Shown here piece by piece: positions 26,073-35,215 of a DNA stretch of 64,000 nt; position 1 is the first letter of the stretch, and each line of letters begins with the position of its first letter. The position numbers and the translations under genes are program-made. The stretch is from Arthrobacter sp. FW306-2-2C-D06B. Lineage in GTDB: Bacteria; Actinomycetota; Actinomycetes; Actinomycetales; Micrococcaceae. The DNA lies in NCBI RefSeq assembly GCF_021789175.1, contig NZ_CP084560.1, positions 930,001 to 994,000 on the forward strand. The letters are read 5' to 3'. The notes under the pieces are model-generated. The model was given only the letters and a program-made list of their open reading frames with translations, did not search any database and was not told the origin of the DNA.

Positions 26073-27247
26073 GCGGCCACAGCTTCGAGCAGGATCGTGG
26101 TGCCTCGCCCAGGCGCGGAAAAGACTTGTGCACGTCCACCGGCGTCGCGCATCCGGGCAAGGACGGATTCCTTGACGCCCAGCCTGTCGGCGGGGACGTT
26201 CGAAGGGTCGAATCCACAACCGGAATCGCTGACCACTACTGATACGTGATCCGAGGTCCCGGAGAGCAGGACATCCACATGTCCCGCGCTGGCGTGCCTG
26301 TCGGCGTTCAGGATGCATTCATCCACTGCCGCCAGGAGGGCAGCCTGGACAGGTTCGGTCAGCGGTCCGGTCATCCCGTGGATCTCCACGCTGAAGCCAT
26401 CCCGTGCCCGCTTCTCGGCGATCCGGCGCAGCCGGTCGGCGAGGCCGCCGCGTTCCGGTGTCTCGAGGGATGTCGAAGCGCCGAAGTCGACGCCGGTCCA
26501 CCCTGGCAGCGGGGGTCCCGGCCGGGCCGTCGATCCTGGGGAGGTGCCGGCGTCGAGCATTTCTCCCAGTTCCTTCGACGACAGACCGGCGCCTTGGCGG
26601 CCGATCACGGTGAGGGTGCGCAGGGCGGTGTCGTGCAAATGCCTCGTGTTCCACGCGACGGAGCTGCGCCGGTTCTGTGCCACGATATGGGCTGCCACGG
26701 ACTCCTGGCGCACGGCGAAATCCCCCCAATACAGGGCCAAGGCCCGTGGTCCGCCAAGCCGCATCGCCAAGGTGATAATCCAGGTCGCCGTCAGTATGAA
26801 AGCGCTCGCGGGACGGACTCCGACCGCCGAGGCGGAGATAACCGTGTACCCCAGGACGAGAAGGAACGCCATGAATGTGAACAGGATCGAGGGCCAGGTT
26901 TTGCGCATCGAGAGGACGAGGACGGAACTTGCCGAAAGGACCAGGGCGTAAGGGAGGAAAACGGGATTGAACTCGTCGCGTTGTTCGGAGCCCAACAGTT
27001 CCGCGAGCAGGATCAGCCCGAGCAGAACCGCCAGCCGCTGCGGCCACGCATCCGAGTGGAGCATCAGGGCGAAGAAGGCGAGGACCGCGGCAAGGACAAG
27101 GTACGCGCCCACGAATTCCCACGGCTCGAGTGGCTTGGCCGCAGCCAGGAAGAAGCTTGAGGCAGTGGTGATGCACAACCCCAGGAGGGTTCCGTATTTC
27201 GACACCACACCGGGGCGCGTAGTCCAAACCCCTCGTTTTCCCCGCAT
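26069..27247 (-). CDS. Sensor histidine kinase (NarX/LiaS-like)
   Basis: 392 residues. Five or six N-terminal helices (about 20-170) precede the dimerisation helix with HLHDTALRTL, whose His is the likely phosphorylation site, and a C-terminal HATPase domain with DECILNADRHA (N-box), SDSGCGFDP (G1) and GRGTTILLEA (G2). The class usually pairs with LuxR-type regulators, as here. It heads an operon with a kinase-like membrane protein and the degenerate regulator. The signal is unknown. Confidence 0.87.
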   Translation of the reverse strand: MRGKRGVWTTRPGVVSKYGTLLGLCITTASSFFLAAAKPLEPWEFVGAYLVLAAVLAFFALMLHSDAWPQRLAVLLGLILLAELLGSEQRDEFNPVFLPYALVLSASSVLVLSMRKTWPSILFTFMAFLLVLGYTVISASAVGVRPASAFILTATWIITLAMRLGGPRALALYWGDFAVRQESVAAHIVAQNRRSSVAWNTRHLHDTALRTLTVIGRQGAGLSSKELGEMLDAGTSPGSTARPGPPLPGWTGVDFGASTSLETPERGGLADRLRRIAEKRARDGFSVEIHGMTGPLTEPVQAALLAAVDECILNADRHASAGHVDVLLSGTSDHVSVVVSDSGCGFDPSNVPADRLGVKESVLARMRDAGGRAQVFSAPGRGTTILLEAVAA

Positions 27248-27422
27248 GCCGTTCCTTCGGATGTGTCCGGCGAGCCAGCGAAGTTGTAGCTCTTAAGAAG
27301 CATAATTGGGAGAGCACTTCGGAGCCGCGGTATTTCTCGGCTAAGCCGGTATTTGACGGACACCGTTGGAAGATCATGCGGGTCCTCCGGTGTCAGGGCC
27401 ACCGCCTAGACTGGTAAACACC

Positions 27423-29969
27423 ATGGATATGTTGTTTGACCCGTACGCGGATGGCCCCTTCAAAGCTGCAAGCCGAGCTGCCACCAAGGCCGCTCCGGCC
27501 ATGCTTTCACGCGCCGGAAGCGGCGCTGCTCCGGGTGGCTCTGCGCCCGGCGACCCTGCGACGGTTGGGGGCCCGTCCTGGGGTGGCACACCCAGCGGCG
27601 GGCAAGACCGGGGCCACTCGGGCTTGCCGTCTGCGGAGGCACTGCTCGAAGGATTGAACCCCCAGCAGGAGGAAGCCGTCAAACATGCCGGCAGCCCCTT
27701 GCTGATCGTGGCCGGAGCGGGTTCAGGCAAAACCCGCGTGCTGTCGAACCGCATTGCGTACCTGATCGCCACCAGGCGGGCCCACCACGGCGAGATCCTG
27801 GCCATTACCTTCACCAACAAAGCGGCCGCGGAAATGCGGGAACGCATCGAGGCCCTTGTGGGTGCCCGCGCCAAGGCCATGTGGATCTCCACGTTCCACT
27901 CCTCCTGCGTGCGCATCCTGCGGCGCGAAGCTGCCAACGTGGGACTGAACTCCAACTTCTCCATCTACGACTCCGCGGACTCCCTGCGGCTCATCACCCT
28001 CGTAGCGAAGAACCTGGACCTTGACCCCAAGAAGTTCGCCCCCAAGGCCATTCAGCACAAGATCTCGGCCCTCAAGAACGAGCTCATCGACGACGACGCG
28101 TTCGCCTCCAGTGCCAATTACAACGAACCCTTCGAGCAGGCCGTGGCCGAGGTCTTCAAGGGCTACACGCAGCGCTTGCGCCAGGCCAATGCCATGGACT
28201 TCGACGACCTCATCGCGCAGACCGTGTACATGTTCCGGGCCTTCCCTGCGCTCGCGGAGTCCTACCGGCGTCGGTTCCGCCACGTACTCGTGGACGAATA
28301 CCAGGACACCAACCACGCCCAGTACGCATTGGTCCGCGAAATCGTCGGCGAGGGTCCGCAGGCGAGCGAGCTGACCGTCGTCGGCGACTCCGACCAATCC
28401 ATCTACGCCTTCCGCGGTGCGGACATCCGCAACATCGTCGAATTCGAGAAGGACTACCCGGAAGCCCGCACCATCAAGCTGGAGCAGAACTACCGCTCCA
28501 CCCAGAACATCCTGAGCGCGGCGAACTCCGTTATTTCGCGCAACCCCAACCGCCCGGACAAGAAACTCTGGACGGCCGAGGGCGACGGCGAGAAGATCAT
28601 CGGCTACGTGGGGGAGAACGAGCACGACGAAGCCCAGTTCATCGCCAAAGAGATCGACCGGCTCCAGGACGAGGAGGGCCTGCGTCCTGGCGACGTCGCC
28701 ATTTTCTACCGCACCAACGCCCAGTCACGCTCCATTGAAGACGTCCTCGTCCGCGTTGGCCTGCCGTACAAAGTGGTGGGCGGTACCCGATTCTACGAAC
28801 GCAAGGAAATCAAGGACGCCCTCGCGTACCTTCGCGTCCTGGTGAACCCCGACGACGACGTCAATTTGCGCCGCGTCCTCAACGAACCCAAGCGCGGAAT
28901 CGGCGATCGTGCCGAAGGCGCCCTGGCGGCGCTCGCCGAACGCGAGCGCACATCGTTCATGACCGCGGCACGCAAGGCGGACCAGGCCCCCGGCATGGCC
29001 ACCCGCTCCGTGAACGCGGTCCTGGGCTTCGTGAAGCTCCTGGATGACCTGGCCGAGGTGGCCTCGGGTTCCGGGGCGGCGGCAGCATTGGAAGCTGTCC
29101 TGGAACAGACCGGTTACCTGGCCGGGCTCCGCGCCAGCACCGATCCGCAAGACGAATCCCGCGTGGAAAACCTCGCCGAATTGGTGGCGGTGGTCCGGGA
29201 ATACGAGCGCGACAACCCGGAAGGCTCGCTGGGCGAGTTCCTCGAGCAAGTCTCCCTCGTAGCCGACGCCGACCAGATCCCGGACGCTCCGGAGGGATCT
29301 TCCGAGGACGCAGCCGCCGCCGTGGCAGAGGCCAAGCGGATGGGCGTGGTCACGCTCATGACCCTCCACACGGCGAAGGGCTTGGAATTCCCCGTCGTCT
29401 TCCTCACCGGCATGGAACACGGGCTGTTCCCGCACCAGCGGTCCGCAACGGATCCCAAAGAACTGGCAGAGGAGCGTCGCCTGGCCTATGTGGGCCTCAC
29501 CCGTGCACGGAAGCGCCTTTACGTGACCCGCTCGGAGGTCCGCAGCATGTGGGGCCAGAGCCAATACAACCCCGCCAGCCAGTTCCTCGAGGAGATCCCC
29601 ACCGGTCTCGTGGAGTGGAAGCGCGAAGGCACGTCCCGCCAAGTGAGCGGATGGGGCAACGCCCCCATCGGCTCCGGGCGTTACGGCGGCTCCTTCTGGG
29701 GGGCCGGAACGTCGCGCGGGGCTGCCGCCAGCGCTACGGCGGGCTTCAACGCCGACGTGCCGGCCGCCGTCGTACGCAACCGTGTCCAGCCGCAAAAGGA
29801 AGTGGTCGCCGTCGTCGTGGGGGACAAAGTGAACCACACGAGCTTCGGCAACGGCACCGTGATCGGCATCGAAGGCACCGGTGACAAGACCGTGGCAAAG
29901 GTGACGTTCGACGTCGGCGAGAAACGGCTGCTGCTGCGTTACGCGCCGCTGACCAAACTGGATTCCTAG
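27423..29969 (+). CDS. pcrA: ATP-dependent DNA helicase PcrA/UvrD
   Basis: 848 residues from ATG 27423. The helicase core has LNPQQEEAV and Walker A GAGSGKTRVL (near 100), DEYQDTN, QNYRST, LMTLHTAKGLEFP and YVGLTRAR, so all superfamily 1A motifs are intact. The first 70-75 residues are low in complexity (Ala, Gly, Pro) and not part of the core. The end, VGDKVNHTSFGNGTVIG and on, is the C-terminal Tudor-like segment that binds RNA polymerase in PcrA. The protein unwinds DNA in repair and clears stalled polymerases. It has its own terminator and stands just before sucCD. Confidence 0.96.
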   Translation: MDMLFDPYADGPFKAASRAATKAAPAMLSRAGSGAAPGGSAPGDPATVGGPSWGGTPSGGQDRGHSGLPSAEALLEGLNPQQEEAVKHAGSPLLIVAGAGSGKTRVLSNRIAYLIATRRAHHGEILAITFTNKAAAEMRERIEALVGARAKAMWISTFHSSCVRILRREAANVGLNSNFSIYDSADSLRLITLVAKNLDLDPKKFAPKAIQHKISALKNELIDDDAFASSANYNEPFEQAVAEVFKGYTQRLRQANAMDFDDLIAQTVYMFRAFPALAESYRRRFRHVLVDEYQDTNHAQYALVREIVGEGPQASELTVVGDSDQSIYAFRGADIRNIVEFEKDYPEARTIKLEQNYRSTQNILSAANSVISRNPNRPDKKLWTAEGDGEKIIGYVGENEHDEAQFIAKEIDRLQDEEGLRPGDVAIFYRTNAQSRSIEDVLVRVGLPYKVVGGTRFYERKEIKDALAYLRVLVNPDDDVNLRRVLNEPKRGIGDRAEGALAALAERERTSFMTAARKADQAPGMATRSVNAVLGFVKLLDDLAEVASGSGAAAALEAVLEQTGYLAGLRASTDPQDESRVENLAELVAVVREYERDNPEGSLGEFLEQVSLVADADQIPDAPEGSSEDAAAAVAEAKRMGVVTLMTLHTAKGLEFPVVFLTGMEHGLFPHQRSATDPKELAEERRLAYVGLTRARKRLYVTRSEVRSMWGQSQYNPASQFLEEIPTGLVEWKREGTSRQVSGWGNAPIGSGRYGGSFWGAGTSRGAAASATAGFNADVPAAVVRNRVQPQKEVVAVVVGDKVNHTSFGNGTVIGIEGTGDKTVAKVTFDVGEKRLLLRYAPLTKLDS

Positions 29970-29985
29970 CGGCTCCACGCGCCGG

Positions 29986-30010
29986 AAAACCGCGCCATAT
30001 AGCGGTTTTT
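29986..30010 (+). terminator. Rho-independent terminator of pcrA
   Basis: Stem AAAACCGC/GCGGTTTT with an 8-nt loop, ending in a run of five T. Confidence 0.85.
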
Positions 30011-30219
30011 CTACGGTCGATAGAACTGTGTGCTTACTCACTTAACAGGTACTGTAGAACCGGCTGGCCTCCCCGGGGGGCTAAAGTTCGAGAGGAACTT
30101 GCGCAATGTGACCGGCTGTTTGGCGGCCGTTCGATGCGCACCTATCCGCAGCCGGTTTTCGCGGTCACCGTGGTTTCCGGCTGTACAGAAACTACTTCGA
30201 CGTAGAAGGACACTAAACC

Positions 30220-31389
30220 GTGGACCTGTTTGAATATCAGGCGCGCGATATGTTCGAAGCGCACGGTGTACCCGTGCTCGCCGGCATCGTGGCGCACACT
30301 CCTGAAGAAGCAAAGGCTGCTGCCGAGAACATCGGCGGCGTGACCGTCGTCAAGGCGCAGGTAAAGGTCGGTGGCCGTGGCAAGGCCGGCGGTGTCAAGG
30401 TCGCAAAGTCCGCTGACGAAGCGCTTGAGCACGCCACCAACATCCTTGGCATGGACATCAAGGGCCACACCGTCAACAAGGTCATGATCGCCCAGGGCGC
30501 CGACATTGCTGAGGAATACTACTTCTCCGTCCTGCTGGACCGGGCCAACCGCAACTACTTGGCCATGTGCTCCGTTGAAGGCGGCATGGAAATCGAGCAG
30601 CTTGCCGTTGAGCGCCCCGAGGCGCTCGCCAAGGTCGCGATCGATCCCGCAGTCGGAATCGACCAGGCCAAGGCCGACGAAATCGTTGCGGCTGCTGGTT
30701 TCGCCGAGGAACTTCGCGGCAAGGTTGCTTCCGTCATCCTGAAGCTCTGGGACGTCTTCAAGAAGGAAGACGCAACCCTTGTTGAGGTCAACCCGTTGGT
30801 CAAGACCGGCGCTGGCGACATCGTCGCCCTTGATGGCAAGGTCTCGCTGGACGAGAACGCCGGCTTCCGCCACCCCAAACACGCTCACCTTGAGGACAAG
30901 GACGCAGCTGATCCGCTCGAGGCCAAGGCCAAGGCGCAGGACCTCAACTACGTGAAGCTTGACGGCTCGGTCGGCATCATCGGCAACGGCGCCGGTCTTG
31001 TGATGTCCACCCTCGACGTCGTTGCCTACGCAGGCGAAAACCACGGCAACGTCAAGCCGGCCAACTTCCTGGACATCGGCGGTGGAGCTTCCGCTGAGGT
31101 CATGGCCGCCGGCCTGGACGTCATCCTCGGTGACGAGCAGGTCAAGAGCGTTTTCGTGAACGTCTTCGGTGGCATCACCGCTTGTGACGCTGTGGCGAAG
31201 GGCATCGTCGGCGCATTGGCCGAGCTTGGTGTCCACGCCAACAAGCCGTTGGTTGTCCGTCTCGATGGCAACAACGTCGAAGAGGGCCGCCGCATCCTGG
31301 CCGAGGCCAACCACCCGCTGGTTACCCTGGCAGCCACCATGGACGAGGGCGCCGACAAGGCCGCCGAACTCGCCAACGCAGCGAAGTAA
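30220..31389 (+). CDS. sucC: Succinyl-CoA ligase, beta subunit (ADP-forming)
   Basis: 389 residues with GTG start; AGAAGGA lies about 10 bp before it. ATP-grasp fold with [16 protein letters not shown] near 45-60 and the CoA-ligase domain, including [16 protein letters not shown] and [10 protein letters not shown]. With the alpha subunit it makes succinate and ATP from succinyl-CoA in the citric acid cycle. Length and gene order with sucD, 12 bp apart, are standard. A 210-bp leader after the pcrA terminator holds its promoter, but I could not pick clear -35/-10 boxes. Confidence 0.97.
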   Translation: MDLFEYQARDMFEAHGVPVLAGIVAHTPEEAKAAAENIGGVTVVKAQVKVGGRGKAGGVKVAKSADEALEHATNILGMDIKGHTVNKVMIAQGADIAEEYYFSVLLDRANRNYLAMCSVEGGMEIEQLAVERPEALAKVAIDPAVGIDQAKADEIVAAAGFAEELRGKVASVILKLWDVFKKEDATLVEVNPLVKTGAGDIVALDGKVSLDENAGFRHPKHAHLEDKDAADPLEAKAKAQDLNYVKLDGSVGIIGNGAGLVMSTLDVVAYAGENHGNVKPANFLDIGGGASAEVMAAGLDVILGDEQVKSVFVNVFGGITACDAVAKGIVGALAELGVHANKPLVVRLDGNNVEEGRRILAEANHPLVTLAATMDEGADKAAELANAAK

Positions 31390-31401
31390 AGGGACCTCTC
31401 A

Positions 31402-32304
31402 ATGTCTATTTATCTGAACAAGGACTCCAAGGTCATCGTCCAGGGCATCACCGGCGGCGAAGGCACCAAGCACACCGCCCTGATGCTCAAGGCCGGCACC
31501 AACATCGTCGGTGGCGTCAACGCCCGCAAGGCCGGCACCACGGTGCTCCACGGCGACAAGGAAATCACCGTCTTCGGCACCGTCAAGGAAGCCATTGCGG
31601 AGACCGGCGCCGACGTCTCGATCGTCTTCGTTCCGCCGGCATTCACCAAGTCCGCCGTCGTTGAAGCCATCGAAGCAGGCATCGGCCTTGTCGTTGTCAT
31701 CACCGAAGGCGTGCCGGTCCAGGACTCTGCCGAGTTCTGGGCACTCGCCCAGGCCACGGTGGACGCTGACGGCAATCAGATCACCCGCATCATCGGGCCG
31801 AACTGCCCCGGCATCATCACCCCCGGCGAGGCCTTGGTTGGCATCACCCCGGCAAACATCACGGGCAAGGGTCCCATCGGCTTGGTCTCCAAGTCCGGTA
31901 CCTTGACCTACCAGATGATGTACGAACTGCGCGACCTTGGCTTCTCCACGGCCATCGGCATCGGTGGCGACCCCGTCATCGGCACCACCCACATCGACGC
32001 CCTGGCTGCGTTCGAGGCTGACCCGGAGACCAAGGCAATCGTCATGATCGGCGAAATCGGTGGCGACGCAGAAGAGCGCGCAGCCGACTTCATCAAGGCC
32101 AACGTCACCAAGCCGGTTGTCGGCTACGTCGCAGGCTTCACCGCTCCCGAGGGCAAGACCATGGGCCACGCCGGCGCCATCGTCTCCGGCTCCGCGGGTA
32201 CGGCACAGGCCAAGAAGGAAGCTCTCGAAGCTGCAGGCGTGAAGGTCGGCAAGACGCCGTCCGAGACGGCCAAGCTCCTCCGCGAGGTCTTCGCAGCCCT
32301 CTAG
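31402..32304 (+). CDS. sucD: Succinyl-CoA ligase, alpha subunit
   Basis: 300 residues. CoA-binding N-terminal domain ([16 protein letters not shown]) and ligase domain with the active-site His in [25 protein letters not shown] is also typical. It follows sucC by 12 bp and is followed by a clear terminator. Confidence 0.97.
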   Translation: MSIYLNKDSKVIVQGITGGEGTKHTALMLKAGTNIVGGVNARKAGTTVLHGDKEITVFGTVKEAIAETGADVSIVFVPPAFTKSAVVEAIEAGIGLVVVITEGVPVQDSAEFWALAQATVDADGNQITRIIGPNCPGIITPGEALVGITPANITGKGPIGLVSKSGTLTYQMMYELRDLGFSTAIGIGGDPVIGTTHIDALAAFEADPETKAIVMIGEIGGDAEERAADFIKANVTKPVVGYVAGFTAPEGKTMGHAGAIVSGSAGTAQAKKEALEAAGVKVGKTPSETAKLLREVFAAL

Positions 32305-32331
32305 GACCGGGGTAACCCTCAAACCACGCCC

Positions 32332-32374
32332 GACGGCGCCCGTCACCTTCCACGCGAAGGCGACGGGCGCCGTC
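32332..32374 (+). terminator. Terminator of sucCD
   Basis: Perfect 13-bp stem GACGGCGCCCGTC/GACGGGCGCCGTC with a 17-nt loop, then gttgttta. Confidence 0.85.
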
Positions 32375-32412
32375 GTTGTTTAACTGGTGGATGCCCGGGC
32401 GGCCGTTGCTAT

Positions 32413-32573
32413 GACGCGCTCGCTCACCTATGGCGCCCTTTTCACGAACGCTCGCTCACCTTTGAAGGCTTCTGGCCCGACGCCCGCTCACGTCTTGTGA
32501 GCGGGCGTTCGGGGTTAAGGCCGTATAGGTGAGCGGGCGTTTCGCGTTTTGGCGCCATAGGGGAGCGGGCGTC
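32413..32573. repeat. Large nested palindrome (GAGCGGGCG family)
   Basis: Three concentric parts: outer arms 32413-32437 and 32551-32573 (GCTCACCTATGGCGCC against GGCGCCATAGGGGAGC), middle arms near 32450 and 32519, and a central hairpin 32480-32508 with perfect ACGCCCGCTCAC/GTGAGCGGGCGT. Half-sites of the form GCTCGCTCAC/GTGAGCGGGC recur six times. There is no coding character. With the sucD terminator it fills the gap before the tautomerase gene. Confidence 0.9.
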
Positions 32574-32601
32574 GGAGGGGGAGGGCATTAGGGCCGACGC
32601 C

Positions 32602-32631
32602 TTGTGGCACGATTCGGAAGTTTGTTAGTAT
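32602..32631 (+). promoter_or_regulatory. Probable promoter of the tautomerase gene
   Basis: TTGTGG and TAGTAT, 18 bp apart. The -10 overlaps the start of the TGTCAGGACA dyad, so binding there would block transcription. Confidence 0.5.
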
Positions 32632-32640
32632 GTCAGGACA
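32631..32640. promoter_or_regulatory. IolR/GntR-type operator before the tautomerase gene
   Basis: TGTCAGGACA, a dyad TGTC-N2-GACA, extended as TATGTCAGGACAAAC. Identical to the site at 47724. Confidence 0.7.
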
Positions 32641-32659
32641 AACTATTCAAGGAGAGCAC

Positions 32660-33064
32660 ATGCCCCTCGTCCGCATTGATGTCAACCAAGGCCGCACGCC
32701 AAGCCAGCTGGGCGACCTCAGCAAGCGAATCCACGATGCCATCCTCGCCGAGTACGGCATCCCCGAGCGCGACTACTTCCACATCATCACCGAGCATCCC
32801 GCGGGCCAGATTGTTGCGCAGGACGCCGGTCTTGGTTTCGAACGAAGTTCCGGCGTGGTCATGATCCAGATATTCACCCAGGGTGGACGGAGTCGCGAAG
32901 CCAAGCAGTCCTTGTTCGCGGCTATCGCGGCCCGGCTCGGCGAGATAGGTATCGCAGGCGAGGATGTCTTCCTGGGGTACGTCGAAAACAGTGCCGATGA
33001 CTGGTCCTTCGGCTTTGGCCGCGCCCAGTATGTCACTGGCGAGCTTGCCGTTCCCGCGCGGTAA
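32660..33064 (+). CDS. Tautomerase family protein (4-oxalocrotonate tautomerase-like)
   Basis: 134 residues from ATG 32660, preceded by AAGGAGAG. The N-terminus is MPLVRID, so removal of Met leaves Pro1, the catalytic base of this superfamily. The length is that of the longer, trimeric-type members. It probably acts in the cytoplasm on an enol/keto intermediate. It carries the same operator as the inositol genes, which suggests a step in their catabolism, but the substrate is unknown. Confidence 0.87.
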   Translation: MPLVRIDVNQGRTPSQLGDLSKRIHDAILAEYGIPERDYFHIITEHPAGQIVAQDAGLGFERSSGVVMIQIFTQGGRSREAKQSLFAAIAARLGEIGIAGEDVFLGYVENSADDWSFGFGRAQYVTGELAVPAR

Positions 33065-33134
33065 CTGTGGCGTTTTGGGGCGGATTCAAACCCAACTCAC
33101 CGCGTAATTTATGCCATTACGTTCGTTGTAAATA

Positions 33135-33144
33135 TGTCAGTACA
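33135..33144. promoter_or_regulatory. IolR/GntR-type operator 1 of the iol operon
   Basis: TGTCAGTACA, inside TATGTCAGTACAAAC, which differs from the tautomerase site at one position. It lies 16 bp before a second site. Confidence 0.65.
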
Positions 33145-33149
33145 AACCT

Positions 33150-33178
33150 TTGACAGGACATGAATTCTGGTGCAAAGT
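33150..33178 (+). promoter_or_regulatory. Probable iolC promoter with operator 2 on the -35
   Basis: TTGACA (33150-33155) and CAAAGT (33173-33178) are 17 bp apart. TGACAGGACA (33151-33160), a variant of the same dyad, covers the -35. The -10 match is weak. Confidence 0.55.
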
Positions 33179-33273
33179 AGTGGTTGTGGCCCCGCTCACT
33201 GCGGGCCGGCAAAAGCACCGGAGCTCTCACCGTCCCGCAAGAAGAGTTCACTACAGAAAGGTCCGCGATCACC

Positions 33274-34284
33274 GTGACCCACGAACTGCTCACCATCGGG
33301 CGCATCAGCGTTGATATCTACCCGAACGACATCGGTGTGGGACTGGAGGACGTGCAGTCCTTCGGCAAGTATCTTGGCGGCTCGCCGTCCAACGTGGCCG
33401 TTGCCGCCGCCCGCCACGGCCGCCGATCCGGCGTGATTACTCGAACGGGCGATGACCCCTTCGGCATCTACCTGCACCGCGAGCTGCGCAAGTTCAAGGT
33501 CGACGACGCGTTCGTCACCCCGGTGCCGGGCCTTCAGACCCCGGCCACGTTCTGCGCGATCCAGCCACCGCACGACTTCCCGTTGTACTTCTACGGCCGT
33601 TTCCCCACGGCGCCGGACCTGCAGATCAAGGCCGAGGAACTCGACCTGGACGCCATCAAGGACGCCGGCATCTTCTGGTCCACCGTGACCGGCCTCTGCC
33701 AGGAACCCAGCCGTTCCGCCCACCTCGCAGCACACGAGGCCCGGCCGCGCACAGGACTGAACGAGGGCCAGTACACCATCCTCGACCTGGACTACCGGCC
33801 CATGTTCTGGGCTTCCGAGGACGAGGCCCGGGCAGAGGTTGCCAAGATCCTGCCGCACGTCACGGTGGCCATCGGCAATGACAAGGAATGCGCCGTCGCG
33901 GTTGGTGAAGGAACCCCGGACGAGCAGGCCGACCGCCTCCTGGCCGCCGGCGTCGAGATCGCCGTCGTCAAGCTCGGCCCCGAAGGTGTCATGGCCAAGA
34001 CCCGCACCGAACGCGTCGTCTCCGCTCCCGTCCCCGTGGAGACCGTCAACGGGCTGGGCGCGGGCGACTCCTTCGGCGGTGCCTTCTGCCACGGACTGCT
34101 CTCCGGCTGGCCTTTGGCCCGGATCCTGGACTACGCCAATGCCGCCGGCGCGATCGTCGCCTCCCGCCTCTCCTGCGCCGACGCGATGCCGACGCCGGAG
34201 GAAGTCACCTCGTTGCTCGCCGAACGCGGCCGCTTGACCCCTGCCGTCACCAACGCAGCAGTTTCCGAAGGAGCAACACGTTGA
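33274..34284 (+). CDS. iolC: 5-dehydro-2-deoxygluconokinase
   Basis: 336 residues from GTG 33274; longer forms would cover the operator region. PfkB/ribokinase fold with GGSPSNVAVAAARHG near the start and catalytic GLGAGDSFGGAF near the end (Asp in GAGD). It phosphorylates 5-dehydro-2-deoxygluconate in inositol breakdown. First gene of the iol operon. It overlaps the next gene by 4 bp and is transcribed from the promoter carrying two dyads. Confidence 0.93.
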   Translation: MTHELLTIGRISVDIYPNDIGVGLEDVQSFGKYLGGSPSNVAVAAARHGRRSGVITRTGDDPFGIYLHRELRKFKVDDAFVTPVPGLQTPATFCAIQPPHDFPLYFYGRFPTAPDLQIKAEELDLDAIKDAGIFWSTVTGLCQEPSRSAHLAAHEARPRTGLNEGQYTILDLDYRPMFWASEDEARAEVAKILPHVTVAIGNDKECAVAVGEGTPDEQADRLLAAGVEIAVVKLGPEGVMAKTRTERVVSAPVPVETVNGLGAGDSFGGAFCHGLLSGWPLARILDYANAAGAIVASRLSCADAMPTPEEVTSLLAERGRLTPAVTNAAVSEGATR

Positions 34285-35210
34285 GCTTCAATGATGACCC
34301 CCGCCGTTACGAGCACCTCAGTGCCATCCGGCTTGAAGATCCCGACGCCGTTGCCCGCGCCGCCGCCGCACGTCGCCGCCACCCCGGGCTGAAGTACGGC
34401 TCCCAGAACTTCATCGTCGCAGCCGACCACCCCGCCCGCGGCGCGCTGAGCGTCGGCGCCGACCCGGTGGCCATGGCCGACCGGCGGACCCTGCTCGACC
34501 GACTGCAGATCGCCTTGGCGAATCCCGCCGTCGACGGTGTCCTGGCTTCGCCGGACATCATGGATGACCTGCTCCTGCTCGGGGCGCTTGAGGGCAAGCT
34601 TGTCTTCGGCTCGATGAACCGCGGCGGCCTCGCGGGGCTGGTCAACGAAATCGACGACCGTTTCACGGGCCACACAGCAGCTGCCTTGGATGCCCTCGGT
34701 GCCGACGGCGGGAAGATGCTCACCCGGATCTGCCTCGGTGACCCGGATACGGCGTCGATCCTTGAGGCCACGGCCAAGGCGGTGGACTCTCTCGCGGCGC
34801 GCAAGCTCATCGCGATGGTGGAACCGTTCCTGTCCGTCCGCGAGGCGAACGGCAAGGTCCGCAACGACCTTTCCCCGGACGCGGTCATCAAGTCGGTGGC
34901 GATTGCGCAGGGCCTTGGTTCCACGAGCGCCTACACGTGGATGAAACTCCCGGTCGTGGCCGAGATGGAACGCGTCATGGCCGCCACCACACTTCCCACG
35001 GTCCTGTTGGGCGGAGATCCGGATGCGGGCCAGGATGAGGTCTTTGCCAGCTGGCAAGCAGCGCTTGCCCTGCCGGGAGTCCAGGGATTGACTGTGGGAC
35101 GGACCCTTTTGTATCCGGCCGACGGGGACGTGGCCGGGGCCGTGGCCACGGCCGCCTCCCTCTTGAAAACGCCAGCGCTGCTGAAGACACCTGCGAAAGT
35201 ATCGGAGTAA
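34281..35210 (+). CDS. Cgl0159-like (beta/alpha)8 protein, probable aldolase of inositol catabolism
   Basis: 309 residues, TTG start within the iolC stop. A TIM-barrel with GLKYGSQNFIVAADHPARG near the start and GLGSTSAYTWMKLPVV later; Lys in WMKLP stands where class I aldolases hold the Schiff-base Lys. From memory the Corynebacterium iol locus has a homologue at the same place. By position it should split 5-dehydro-2-deoxygluconate 6-phosphate into dihydroxyacetone phosphate and malonate semialdehyde, taking the place of IolJ. This function is an inference. Confidence 0.8.
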   Translation: MSFNDDPRRYEHLSAIRLEDPDAVARAAAARRRHPGLKYGSQNFIVAADHPARGALSVGADPVAMADRRTLLDRLQIALANPAVDGVLASPDIMDDLLLLGALEGKLVFGSMNRGGLAGLVNEIDDRFTGHTAAALDALGADGGKMLTRICLGDPDTASILEATAKAVDSLAARKLIAMVEPFLSVREANGKVRNDLSPDAVIKSVAIAQGLGSTSAYTWMKLPVVAEMERVMAATTLPTVLLGGDPDAGQDEVFASWQAALALPGVQGLTVGRTLLYPADGDVAGAVATAASLLKTPALLKTPAKVSE

Positions 35211-35215
35211 GAGTA

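Noticed and set aside
30011..30219. A riboswitch in the sucC leader
   Set aside because: No conserved riboswitch core or convincing alternative hairpins were seen; only a leader of about 210 bp with unclear promoter boxes.
33065..33273. An upstream start for iolC at 33184
   Set aside because: It would cover the promoter and operator region and adds about 30 residues with no homology to PfkB kinases.
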